Notes: a model not told the origin generated them from the letters alone. Counted from the first letter of the stretch, positions 1 to 7,043 are shown. The stretch: DNA of 31,600 nucleotides from JACZST01 sp964195155 (GCA_964195155.1 CAXMOP010000023.1:1-31600); one strand, 5' to 3'. Program-made: numbers and translations.

Positions 1-141
1 TGGGGCGTCGCACGCATCGCCGCCGAGCCCGGCGGTGCCGCAGCTGCTGCGGCGCTGCTTTCCGGCGGGTACGTCCCGGAACCGGAAGAGCACGTGGGGG
101 TTCTGGTGAGTGGTGCCAACACCGATGCGGTGGACTTCTAG
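1..141 (+). CDS. Threonine/serine dehydratase-like enzyme, C-terminal end (partial)
   Basis: Only the last 46 codons are visible; the reading frame is open from the first base and stops at TAG 139-141. The encoded end contains AAEPGGAAAAAALLSGGY followed by a VGVLVSGANTD stretch. This matches the terminal part of fold-type II PLP enzymes of the threonine ammonia-lyase/serine dehydratase group, where the E(P)xGAA helix and the SGGN-like glycine-rich strand near the end help bind the cofactor phosphate. Threonine dehydratases turn threonine into 2-oxobutyrate and ammonia. The substrate cannot be decided from this fragment, and related enzymes (serine racemase, hydroxyaspartate dehydratase) share this ending. 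The gene converges with the cyclase gene that follows. Confidence 0.6.
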   Translation, partial: WGVARIAAEPGGAAAAAALLSGGYVPEPEEHVGVLVSGANTDAVDF

Positions 142-143
142 GA

Positions 144-248
144 GGGTGCTGAGCAATCCTCCAGCGGGCCGTCGCGATCGGGAGAAACCGAGACACCGCA
201 ACCTTCGAGCAGTCGGCGGCCCATAGCACTCGTCATTGTTCAGCACCC
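144..248. terminator. Long inverted repeat between convergent genes
   Basis: GGGTGCTGAGCAAT at 144-157 is the inverted copy of ATTGTTCAGCACCC at 235-248, matching at 13 of 14 positions with the odd one a G-T wobble. The arms abut the stop codons of the two convergent genes (141 and 251). A transcript from either side would fold into a long stem enclosing about 77 nt, so a bidirectional 3'-end or terminator element is the simplest reading. There is no T-run, so this is inference from symmetry and position. Confidence 0.4.
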
Positions 249-250
249 TT

Positions 251-2026
251 CTAGCCCTCGTCGGTCTCGAGGCCCGCCAGCCGAAGCCCATCGATCAACT
301 CGGCGCGGTGACGGGGCTGGAACGGCTGGTTGATCAAGTCGGTGGTGAACTCGGGCTTGATCGACATAATCTCGTCGACTTGCGTGCGAGCCCCGTCGAC
401 GTCGCCGCTGCGGGCCAGGCTTGCGGCGAGAAACAACCTGGGGAAGAGGTAGCCGCTCCTGATCGCGATTGAATCTCGGGCATGCCTGACGGCTTGGTCG
501 TAGTCGGCGAGGAGGTAATGGGCGGCGCTGGAGATCGCGTGGAACACCCAGGTCCAGGCGCCGATGGGATCGAGCTGGAGGGCGGTTTCCAAGTGTCCGA
601 GGGCGGTCTTCGGGTCGCCGGAGTAGATTGCTTCGTTGCCGACGGAGAAATGGGCCAGCGCCGAGCTCGGGTTGGCCTTGAGTGCGATTCGCGCCTCGTT
701 TCGCGCTCGGTCGTGTTCGCCGCGGAACAGGTACGTCAGCGACAGGACCTCATGGCCGGTCCCGGCGTTGGCGTCGATCTCTATGGCGCGCCTTGCCCAT
801 TCGACGGCCTTGTCGTACTCGGCATTTTCGTCCTCGACTGCGTGTGCCCACCCCCGGAAGAAGTGGGCGAGACCCAGGTAGGCATAGGCCTCCGCCAGGC
901 CGGGGTCGAGGTCGATGGCCACATGGAGGTGGCCGATCCCCTCATCGACGTCGTCCGGATGGAAGGTTTCGACCAGCCGCCTCCCCTGAACCATATGGTC
1001 CCAGGCATCGAAGCTCGCCGGCGGCCTCGAGGCGAGATAGCGGGCCTCGGCGGCAAAGATCGCCGGGTCGACCGCAACCGCGATGCTTCTCGTGATGCGG
1101 TCCTGGAAGTCGAAGACGTCCTCGCCGGCGTCGTCGTAGTGGTCGGCCCAGACATGGCTCCCGTCGGTCCCATCGATGAGCTGGGCGGCCACGCGGTACC
1201 GGTCGCCGGACTGGCGAAGGCTGCCCTCCATGACGTACCGGACGCCGAGCTCTTCTGCTACCAGGCGGACGTCTACCGATTCGCCGCGATACACGAAGGT
1301 CGAGTTCCGCGCCATCACCGGGAAGTGTCGCCATGCAGAGATCGCGGAGATCAGGTCTTCGACCAGCCCGTCGGCCAACGCCTCGGTGTGTTCGTCGCCG
1401 CCGATGACGTCGAAAGGGAGCACTGCGATCGCTCGGCGACGATCGCCCATGGTGAAGCGCAACGCCTCGGTCGGCGTTGGCTCCGGCTCGCTTGAGGCGG
1501 GCTCGGCCAGACCCGCCGCGGTGAGCCGATAGACGTGCTCGGTGCGCTCCAGGTCCTTGAGCTGCCGCTCGCCGAGGTCGATGAGCGTGGCACCGGTCGG
1601 CAGCGAATCGACGGCCACCGTTGCCGTGGCGCTGGAAAGCAGGATCTCGCCGCCGGCCGCCGTGGAGAGGACGCGCGCCGTTCGATTCAAGGTAGGCCCG
1701 AAGTAGTCGCCGTCGCGCTCTTCGGCCTCCCCGACGTGCACCGCCATCCGAACCCGGATCTCGACCGAAGGCCAAGACTCGGCTTGCAGCGCGATCTGTG
1801 CGGAAAGCGCGGCCTCGATGGCGTCGCTCACCCGTTGGAAGGCTGCGGCGAAGGCGTCGCCGCCGGTGGAGAACACGTAGCCCTCGCGAGTTTCGATGGC
1901 CCGGCGCAGGATGGCGTCGTGGCGCGCCAGAGCGGTGGTCATTGCGTCGCGGGACTGCTCCCAGAGGCGGGTCGAGCCCTCGACGTCGGTGAACAGGAAA
2001 GTGACGGTGCCCGTCGGCGTGCTCAT
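251..2026 (-). CDS. Class III nucleotide cyclase domain with TolB-like and TPR domains
   Basis: 591 aa, ATG start. Residues 5-170 form a class III adenylate/guanylate cyclase homology domain: FTDVEGST carries metal aspartate D14, TGGDAF carries the second, D57, and LNRTARV carries the transition-state pair N114/R118. D107 sits where purine-specifying Asp is found, but the usual substrate lysine four residues before D57 is serine (S53), so activity or specificity may differ from a standard adenylate cyclase. Residues about 196-330 (AIAVLPF onward, with VRYVMEGSLR) resemble the TolB/FlgO-like domain often attached to such cyclases, and about 330-591 are TPR-type helical repeats. No membrane segment is seen, so a cytoplasmic signalling protein is likely. 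Convergent with the upstream partial gene; no partner operon is evident. Confidence 0.85.
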   Translation of the reverse strand: MSTPTGTVTFLFTDVEGSTRLWEQSRDAMTTALARHDAILRRAIETREGYVFSTGGDAFAAAFQRVSDAIEAALSAQIALQAESWPSVEIRVRMAVHVGEAEERDGDYFGPTLNRTARVLSTAAGGEILLSSATATVAVDSLPTGATLIDLGERQLKDLERTEHVYRLTAAGLAEPASSEPEPTPTEALRFTMGDRRRAIAVLPFDVIGGDEHTEALADGLVEDLISAISAWRHFPVMARNSTFVYRGESVDVRLVAEELGVRYVMEGSLRQSGDRYRVAAQLIDGTDGSHVWADHYDDAGEDVFDFQDRITRSIAVAVDPAIFAAEARYLASRPPASFDAWDHMVQGRRLVETFHPDDVDEGIGHLHVAIDLDPGLAEAYAYLGLAHFFRGWAHAVEDENAEYDKAVEWARRAIEIDANAGTGHEVLSLTYLFRGEHDRARNEARIALKANPSSALAHFSVGNEAIYSGDPKTALGHLETALQLDPIGAWTWVFHAISSAAHYLLADYDQAVRHARDSIAIRSGYLFPRLFLAASLARSGDVDGARTQVDEIMSIKPEFTTDLINQPFQPRHRAELIDGLRLAGLETDEG

Positions 2027-2068
2027 GTGTGTGCTGAGCCTATCGACCGGCCACCAACCGGGGGGCTC

Positions 2069-2336
2069 CTATTCGATTCGTGGCGAGTTGGCGCCGGTGA
2101 GCAGCCTGAACCGGGATAGCTGCACCTCGAAGAAGCCAGCCTCGGTCTCGGTCAACGGCAAGTCGAGGAGGCCGAAGGCGATCGTGTTGGCAGCAATCTC
2201 GGCGCCGCTGTTCAGCCATGGGATGCCCCGATCGTGCTACACGTCGAGGCCAACTTGTGCAAGCACGGCATCCCGATCTCATCCGAGAACGCCTGCTGAT
2301 CCCAGGCGTGAGCCGGCTCATGGAGCACTACCGGCC
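2069..2336 (-). pseudogene. Decayed HExxH zinc metallopeptidase-like gene remnant
   Basis: Read on the minus strand, one frame gives VVLHEPAHAWDQQAFSDE, which contains an HExxH zinc site (HEPAH), but it soon loses sense. A second frame gives a coherent ending that includes NSGAEIAANTIAFGLLD and SRFRLLTGANSPRIE before TAG at 2069-2071. The WLNSGAEIAAN-type segment with its glutamates is what one expects after the HExxH helix in a gluzincin-like peptidase. The two halves lie in different frames with a short garbled section between, no start codon is apparent, and the adjacent gene's stop is at 2340. I read it as a frameshifted, N-terminally truncated remnant. The family beyond 'HExxH metallopeptidase' is not recognised. 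Confidence 0.5.
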
Positions 2337-2339
2337 CCT

Positions 2340-2900
2340 TTACAAAACCCCTCCCTCGAGGTCGATCCAGTCCTCAGGCTCGACGCCGAGGCCGTCGGCG
2401 ATGCGGTTGATGTAGTTGAAGTAGGAGACGACCTGGGTGACGTCATGGATCGCCCGGTCGTCCCAGCCGTTCTGACGCAGCACTGCAATGTCTTGTGGGC
2501 CGCTGCTTCCCGGGTCGGTGGTCAGCTTCTCGGTATAGGAGAGCAGGGCCTTCGTCGCCCGGTCGAGCCCCGCCATCCGCCAGTCCTTAGCGAATCGGTC
2601 CACCATCGATTGGTCATCGACCTCCGACCGGAGATCGTGCAGATGCGCCTGCACTCAATAGACGCATTCGTTCACTTGCGACGTCACCACCGCAATCATC
2701 TCCCGTTGCGCCCGCGACAGTGGAGACTCGCCGTACATCAGCGTTCCGTACAGCCGCATCGCGTCTCGCATGGCCGGCCCGTTCTGGCTCATGATCGACA
2801 CGACGTGCCAGATGCGTCCCGCCCGACGCATCGCCGCTTCATACTCCTGGGCGGTGACCCCGACTGCCTCTTCCGGGTCGATCTCGTCGATGTAGGGCAC
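2340..2900 (-). CDS. AhpD/carboxymuconolactone-decarboxylase-family peroxidase, probable selenoprotein with in-frame TGA (CxxU)
   Basis: The gene is seen as two open segments in one frame separated by a single TGA at 2655-2657. Together they give 186 aa of an AhpD-like peroxidase-related protein. The AhpD/CMD family has the redox site N-x-C-x-x-C-x3-H; here the sequence reads NECVY-TGA-VQAH, so TGA falls exactly on the second catalytic cysteine (C79, Sec82, H86). Helical family sequence continues without loss on both sides to TAA at 2340. A hairpin of SECIS type follows the TGA (separate entry). AhpD-like CxxU selenoproteins are known from bacterial and metagenomic surveys. The start is set at GTG 2900 because MPYIDEIDPEEA is the typical family N-terminus; an upstream extension would be low complexity. 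The usual annotation would be two truncated genes. A nonsense mutation is the alternative. The gene diverges from the kinase gene at 3053. Confidence 0.8.
2618..2637 (-). promoter_or_regulatory. Candidate bacterial SECIS hairpin
   Basis: On the minus strand CGATCTCC (2637-2630) pairs with GGAGGTCG (2625-2618), with one U-G pair, around the loop GGUC (2629-2626). The loop begins with GG, and 25 nt separate the TGA from the loop. Bacterial SECIS elements lie inside the coding sequence about 16-37 nt after UGA and need a guanine at the start of the apical loop, so both requirements are met. The pairing is seen; SelB binding is inferred. Confidence 0.65.
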
Positions 2901-3052
2901 GGCGCTGAGGTTACCCAGCCTCGGGCTAAGCGGCCCAGGCCGGTGCCGACTCTCGGGCGACGTCGGCAGCGGGGGCAAGGCCGACCCGGCTGGCGGAGCC
3001 CGTGCACCATGGCACTCCACCGCATCTGTGGACACGCTCATAGGATGACCTG

Positions 3053-3937
3053 ATGACGGATCGCCCATACGGAGCGCTGCGAGATCGACTGGTCGGGTTC
3101 GAGGGCGTGATCATGCTGCTCGGGGTCGCCGACACGGGCAAGACCGAACTCGCCAAACTGATCGTGACCGACGCTGTCTCTCACGGTTCCACGGTTGCCT
3201 TCGTTGACGGTGACGTTGACTCGGAGCTTGCCGGTCCCCCCACGACGACCGGGCTCAAATATGTGAACGATCTTGCTGATCTCAACCCGGACGTCCCGCC
3301 GGAAGAGATGCGATTCGTTGGATCCACCACCCCACAGGGCGTTGTGCTGCCGCACGTCGTGGCCGTCGCCTCACTGGTCAAACTGGCCCGTCCCAACGCC
3401 GATGTCATCATCGTCGACACCTCGGGCGTGGTTACCGGCGTGGTCGGCCAGACCCTGAAGTACCACCTTGCAGAACTGATCCAGCCGGATCTTGTCGTCG
3501 CTTTGCAGCGCGGTGAGGAGCTCGAGCCGACGACCGGGATGCTGCGCCGATTCCTGTCGATAAAGATCGCGACCGTCGAACCGGCACCCGAGGTGGAGAC
3601 ACCATCACCGGTCGACCGACAGGAGCGACGGGCGAAGGCGTTTGCCGCAGCCCTGGCGGCCCCGTTGCAGCGGTGGCGTGTGCAGACGACGGTTTTCGCC
3701 CCGACGCTGCCTGATGGCTTCGACCCGGGGCGCCTTGACGGGATGCTGGTCGGCGTGCTCGACGATCAGGGCCGATGCCTCGGCCTCGGCGCACTCGAGC
3801 ACGAAGACGGGGTGCTCAGGGTGGCGACCCACTACGGCGATGCGATGCGGGGTCTTCGGCTCGGGTCGATGCGCATCGATCTGGAAACGTTCGACACCAA
3901 GCGGGTGCGTCTGCGCCAACTCATCTTCGGAATCTGA
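3053..3937 (+). CDS. Clp1/Grc3-like P-loop polynucleotide kinase family protein
   Basis: 294 aa, ATG start with an AGGATGA-like ribosome site just upstream. The P-loop is LLGVADTGKTELAK (about residues 22-35), of the GxxDxGK[ST] form used by the Clp1/Grc3/Nol9 polynucleotide 5'-hydroxyl kinases. Next come VAFVDGDVDSE (Walker-type acidic strand), a GSTTPQG segment matching the family's G-x-x-[ST]-P motif, and VIIVDTSGVVTG, after which the QPDLVVALQRGEELE strand corresponds to the 'lid/base' region of the family. Eukaryotic and archaeal members phosphorylate RNA 5'-OH ends in tRNA and rRNA processing; bacterial homologues are poorly characterised. The C-terminal 100 residues look like the small beta domain. 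It stands alone, divergent from the AhpD-like gene, so context does not reveal its substrate. Confidence 0.7.
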   Translation: MTDRPYGALRDRLVGFEGVIMLLGVADTGKTELAKLIVTDAVSHGSTVAFVDGDVDSELAGPPTTTGLKYVNDLADLNPDVPPEEMRFVGSTTPQGVVLPHVVAVASLVKLARPNADVIIVDTSGVVTGVVGQTLKYHLAELIQPDLVVALQRGEELEPTTGMLRRFLSIKIATVEPAPEVETPSPVDRQERRAKAFAAALAAPLQRWRVQTTVFAPTLPDGFDPGRLDGMLVGVLDDQGRCLGLGALEHEDGVLRVATHYGDAMRGLRLGSMRIDLETFDTKRVRLRQLIFGI

Positions 3938-3963
3938 GTTCGCGAAAACGCTCACTGAGAAAC

Positions 3964-4038
3964 TTGTCGACAGCGGGTTGTGCACAAGGACCTGTGGATT
4001 GATGTGGGTATGTGGACAAACCACCACGGTCATCCACA
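3964..4038. other. Cluster of DnaA-box-like 9-mers in a convergent intergenic region
   Basis: Within 75 bp there are TTGTCGACA (3964), TTGTGCACA (3978, itself part of the palindrome TTGTGCACAA), TGTGGATTG (3993), TGTGGACAA (4011) and TCATCCACA (4030). TGTGGACAA is an exact reverse complement of TTGTCCACA, the box preferred in GC-rich actinobacteria; three others differ from TTRTCCACA by one base and TGTGGATTG by two. The cluster lies in the gap 3938-4304 between two convergent genes, where no promoter is expected. Origin genes (dnaA, dnaN, parAB, rpmH) are absent here, so a DnaA-titration site or secondary locus is as likely as an origin. Confidence 0.5.
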
Positions 4039-4090
4039 GGTAGGCGCGTTGAGGTTCAAGTGAAGAGCACCGCGACCCCACGATGGGCGC

Positions 4091-4118
4091 GTTTCGACCA
4101 ACGCAGGGTGGTTGAAAC
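4091..4118. repeat. Imperfect inverted repeat GTTTCGACCA / TGGTTGAAAC
   Basis: Ten-base arms at 4091-4100 and 4109-4118 pair at nine positions plus one G-T, with an 8-nt spacer. It lies just after the DnaA-box cluster in the gap between convergent genes. It could be the 3' hairpin of the kinase transcript or a protein-binding site; there is no T-run. Confidence 0.4.
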
Positions 4119-4147
4119 GGTGGCCCGAACTTCGTATGGTCGACCGT

Positions 4148-4227
4148 GGATGGCCCAAGGTGCCGAAGCAGCAAGACCTCGTTCGGGGAAGTGCGGGGAT
4201 CAGTTGCAAGGGTAACTTGGGCCATCC
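4148..4227. repeat. Perfect 12-bp inverted repeat with 56-bp spacer
   Basis: GGATGGCCCAAG (4148-4159) is the exact reverse complement of CTTGGGCCATCC (4216-4227). It fills the part of the intergenic gap nearest the mshA stop codon. With the preceding hairpin and the DnaA-like boxes, this makes the 367-bp gap unusually structured for a region between convergent genes. I see no gene in the gap. Confidence 0.45.
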
Positions 4228-4304
4228 GGCTGTCCATGGGCCGATCGACCCGTAATGACCTCCCTGCCTCGCGCCCTACTCGTAGCTCGCGGCGCGCTCG
4301 GAGC

Positions 4305-5531
4305 TCAGATGATCTCGTCGTACAGGCCGAGCAGCCGGTCGGTGCTTGCCCGCCAGGAGAAACGGGCGGCGAACCGAGACGCTCCTACGGCAAGCCGACG
4401 CTGGAAGTCCGGATGATCCAGGACCGCGCTTGCCGCCGCCGCAAACGACCGCGGATCATGGCCGTCGACGAGTAGCCCGGATTCGGACTCGGCAACGGTG
4501 TACGACAATCCGCCCACACGCGATGCAACGACGGGCAGACCGCAGGCTTGCGCTTCGACGGCGGCGAGTCCAAAGGACTCAGAGCGTGACGGCATGACGA
4601 GCAGATCGGCCGACCGGTAGAAGTCGACAAGGCGGCGGTGGGGCCGGGGGGCGATGAAGTCGACACGGTCGGCCACTCCCAGCTCGGCGGCAAGCTTGTG
4701 GAGATAGTCGAGCTCCTCGGTGCCGGCGGCGCCACTCGGGCCGCCGACGACGAGCAACCGCGGCGGTCCATCCCCGGCGACAACCGCTCCCGGCAGCCTG
4801 GCAAGCATTCGGATCGCGATATCGATTCCCTTGTGTGCCTGGATCCGGCCGACAAACAACACGATCGGAGCGGCCCCGAGGCCGAGTCCTCGCCTTGCTT
4901 CGACCTTGTTTCCCGGCGAGAACACCCCATGGTCGACCCCCGGTGGCGAAACGCGGAGGCGCTCCGGGCTGACGCCGTAGTGCTCGAGCAGGTCGTCGAA
5001 CTCGTACGGTGTTGCCGCGACAACACAATCGGCGGCTGCGATCACATCGTCCTCGGTGTTCAGCCGAACCGACGAAGACGGCCGCTCGCCGGGGCTGATA
5101 GCGGCATCCTTGATTCTTCCCAGCGTGTGGAAGGAATTGGCCAGCGGCAGATGCAATGCCTCCTTGACCAGGACACCGGCCCAACCCGACAGCCAATAAT
5201 GAGAGTGCACGACGTCGAATGATTCGCCGTGGCGCGACGACCAGCGCACGACCTGGGTGGCGAACTCGGAAACGAACGGGGTCAAGTCACCGATGTCGAT
5301 CGGGCGAGGTGGTCCCGCGTCGATCTGTACGACTCGATATCCGGTAGTCGGCTCAACGACGGCTGGCGCATCCGGGCTGGTCCGTCTGGTGAACACCACA
5401 GTGCCCACCCCGCGCCCCGCCATGGACCGGGCAAGTTCGTCGACGTAGACATTCATCCCGCCGGCATCCCCGATTCCGGGCTGGCTCAATGGCGAGGTGT
5501 GCATCGCGAGATACGCCACCTGATCGATCAT
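4305..5531 (-). CDS. mshA: D-inositol-3-phosphate glycosyltransferase (mycothiol biosynthesis), GT4 family
   Basis: 408 aa from ATG 5531. MshA transfers GlcNAc from UDP-GlcNAc to 1L-myo-inositol 1-phosphate, the first step of mycothiol synthesis in Actinobacteria. The N-terminus MHTSPLSQPGIGDAGGMNVY is close to the MshA signature, holding the loop that binds inositol phosphate. The C-terminal Rossmann domain has VLFVGRIQAHKG and the GT4 E-x7-E site in ESFGLAAVEAQACGLPVVAS. Length agrees with the family (about 400-450). The start is fixed by an ATGA overlap: the ATG shares bases with the TGA of the upstream GNAT-like gene (5528-5531), implying translational coupling. Other actinobacterial GT4 enzymes share the fold, but the N-terminal signature argues for MshA. 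A longer reading of the frame upstream is antisense shadow of the neighbour. Confidence 0.85.
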   Translation of the reverse strand: MIDQVAYLAMHTSPLSQPGIGDAGGMNVYVDELARSMAGRGVGTVVFTRRTSPDAPAVVEPTTGYRVVQIDAGPPRPIDIGDLTPFVSEFATQVVRWSSRHGESFDVVHSHYWLSGWAGVLVKEALHLPLANSFHTLGRIKDAAISPGERPSSSVRLNTEDDVIAAADCVVAATPYEFDDLLEHYGVSPERLRVSPPGVDHGVFSPGNKVEARRGLGLGAAPIVLFVGRIQAHKGIDIAIRMLARLPGAVVAGDGPPRLLVVGGPSGAAGTEELDYLHKLAAELGVADRVDFIAPRPHRRLVDFYRSADLLVMPSRSESFGLAAVEAQACGLPVVASRVGGLSYTVAESESGLLVDGHDPRSFAAAASAVLDHPDFQRRLAVGASRFAARFSWRASTDRLLGLYDEII

Positions 5532-6439
5532 GAGAACGCCCCTTCGATCCGGTAGAGCGGGCGGGGATTCCCTCCGAAGCGCGACTTGTACGGCTCGTCG
5601 CCCTTGAGGAGGTCGAGTCTCGGCACTCCATCGGCGATCAGCGTATCGATCAGCGTCGCCAGCAGAACAATGCCGGGAGAAGATTCGGCGGCTTCCGAGG
5701 CGTACGCAGAGTTGTACAGGTAGTAGCCATCGTCGCCGGCGAAACCGAATGCGGCCGCTACCGCGTCGCCGGCGACGCTGAGGACCTCCACTGAGGCACC
5801 GGCGCCAGCGACGAGATCGGCGAAGAACGCCTCTCGTTCTGGCCGCATAAAGCCTCCCTTCACCCCAGGGGAGGATCGGTGCAGGGCGACAAAGGCCGCG
5901 ATTGCTTCGCCGTCGGATCGGCGCTCGAGCGTGGGCTCGCCAAGCGTTGCCGCAAAATTGCGCCGTTTGCGCCTGATCTCGTGGCGGTCCTTCTTGCGGA
6001 GCCCGCCCAGCCACTCATCTTCACTTTCCGGGAGGTCGATCACGATCGTGACCCCGTCTCTGGTTACCGCGTGGGGATGGCCGTGCTCGTCGAGCGCTCC
6101 GTGGAGGTTCGTGGCCGCCTCCGCGGGCAAGCTATCGAGCGAGTACTCATCCCCGGCGAAGGCTTCGGCCGCGGCACGGATGCAGGTCGAAGCGTCACCG
6201 AGCGGGCTGTGGTAATCGGTGAGGTCGGGGTCGCCGCAGAACAGTACGAGGCCGTTGCGCTCACGAAGCGGCAACGTGCCGTCGCTGGCGACGATGAGGG
6301 CAAGACGATCTTCTCCGGCCATGTGCTGCCACCAGGTCTCGAGGAACGATCGATGCGGAAACGGTCCGAGGCGATCCGCAATCGGTGTGTGGATGAATGG
6401 CTCGTCGGACCACTCGCTCAGGATCTCTGTCCCGCTCAT
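5528..6439 (-). CDS. GNAT-fold acyltransferase (CelD/FemAB-like, Acetyltransf_6 type)
   Basis: 303 aa from ATG 6439; a GTG at 6481 is also in frame and no ribosome site clearly decides. The sequence has FLETWWQHM near the start, the basic segment KKDRHEIRRKRRNF mid-protein, and a C-terminal IADGVPRLDLLKGDEPYKSRF motif. That combination is typical of the GNAT-like Acetyltransf_6 family, found in CelD/BcsL-type proteins and related to FemAB aminoacyltransferases. The acceptor is unknown. The stop codon overlaps the mshA start, so the two are probably co-translated. That makes a link to mycothiol or to a glycolipid/peptidoglycan modification worth considering, but the sequence does not look like the two-domain MshD acetyltransferase. 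Cytoplasmic; no signal peptide. Confidence 0.65.
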   Translation of the reverse strand: MSGTEILSEWSDEPFIHTPIADRLGPFPHRSFLETWWQHMAGEDRLALIVASDGTLPLRERNGLVLFCGDPDLTDYHSPLGDASTCIRAAAEAFAGDEYSLDSLPAEAATNLHGALDEHGHPHAVTRDGVTIVIDLPESEDEWLGGLRKKDRHEIRRKRRNFAATLGEPTLERRSDGEAIAAFVALHRSSPGVKGGFMRPEREAFFADLVAGAGASVEVLSVAGDAVAAAFGFAGDDGYYLYNSAYASEAAESSPGIVLLATLIDTLIADGVPRLDLLKGDEPYKSRFGGNPRPLYRIEGAFS

Positions 6440-6500
6440 GACGCGTTCGTTGATGACGGGTGGCTGTGCTGCAACTTCCACGACACCAGAAGCACCGCCG

Positions 6501-7043
6501 CTACTGCTCCGAGAGCAGATCTCCGGCGTCGGCGAGGCCTTCCTTGTACCGGCGGGTGAGCTCAGCGCTGATGATGTCGTACACGTCATAGACCTCGCGC
6601 CGCTCTCGGGAAACGATCCGCTCTGCGTCGGTCAGGGTCGTTTGGATCGCGATCAGCTCGTCGTTGTCGATCGTTGGCAGATGGGCCAGAAAGTCGTCCT
6701 GCAGGATGGTGTCCACGGGATGCCGCTCGTCGGAACCGGACGATGGCAGTTCGAGCGGGAGCTCCTTCGGGATGGGGCTGCGGTGCATCCCACCGACTCC
6801 GGCGGCAAGGATCTGCGGCAGCGCCTCGAGCAGCGTCCTGGTCTCTTCGCCGGATCTGCGACGAAGCTCGAACTCGAGCAGATCCATCCGGCCGTGCAGC
6901 ATCCGTCGGTAGTAGGAAAGCTCGGTGTCGAGGTCATCGAGGAGTTCCCGTTTCTCACGCAATTCGTCGGTTGACCGCGCTTCGACATCGGCGATGAACG
7001 CCTCGTCGGTGGCTTCGTCGATACGGCGGCGGCGCGGATTCAC
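6501..7043 (-). CDS. RsiG-like helical protein (anti-sigma / c-di-GMP-sensor family)
   Basis: 180 aa, GTG start preceded by GGGAG. It is mostly two long helices with a variable linker, like the actinobacterial RsiG ('aerial mycelium formation') proteins that hold sigma WhiG in a c-di-GMP-dependent way. Streptomyces RsiG binds c-di-GMP through E-x3-S-x2-R-x3-Q-x3-D on each helix. Here helix 1 (LDTELSYYRRMLHGRMD) reads D-x3-S-x2-R-x3-H-x3-D and helix 2 (ERIVSRERREVYDVYD) reads E-x3-S-x2-R-x3-Y-x3-D. The S, R and D positions are kept in both; Gln is His in one and Tyr in the other. ELSYYRR-L-x-GR-D-L--EL-RR is the family hallmark. Whether it binds c-di-GMP or a sigma factor is inference; no whiG-like gene is in the window. 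Confidence 0.7.
   Translation of the reverse strand: MNPRRRRIDEATDEAFIADVEARSTDELREKRELLDDLDTELSYYRRMLHGRMDLLEFELRRRSGEETRTLLEALPQILAAGVGGMHRSPIPKELPLELPSSGSDERHPVDTILQDDFLAHLPTIDNDELIAIQTTLTDAERIVSRERREVYDVYDIISAELTRRYKEGLADAGDLLSEQ

Noticed and set aside
482..1495. Long plus-strand frame of 337 codons opposite the cyclase gene
   Set aside because: It is antisense to the cyclase, shows no family motif, and arises from GC-rich third-position bias.
2655..2657. TGA as an ordinary stop splitting two genes
   Set aside because: The residues on both sides belong to one continuous AhpD-like family sequence and the TGA falls on a catalytic Cys, with a hairpin after it. Recoding is simpler than two genes, though a nonsense mutation is not excluded.
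3964..4038. Calling the DnaA-like boxes the chromosomal origin
   Set aside because: No dnaA, dnaN, parAB, gyrB or rpmH nearby and no skew information; kept only as a cluster.
5532..6014. N-terminal extension of the mshA frame
   Set aside because: The added sequence is basic, lacks family similarity and is antisense shadow of the GNAT gene; MIDQVAYLAMHTSP is the proper MshA start.
5528..6439. MshD (mycothiol synthase)
   Set aside because: The sequence has the CelD/FemAB-like Acetyltransf_6 motifs, not the tandem GNAT arrangement of MshD.
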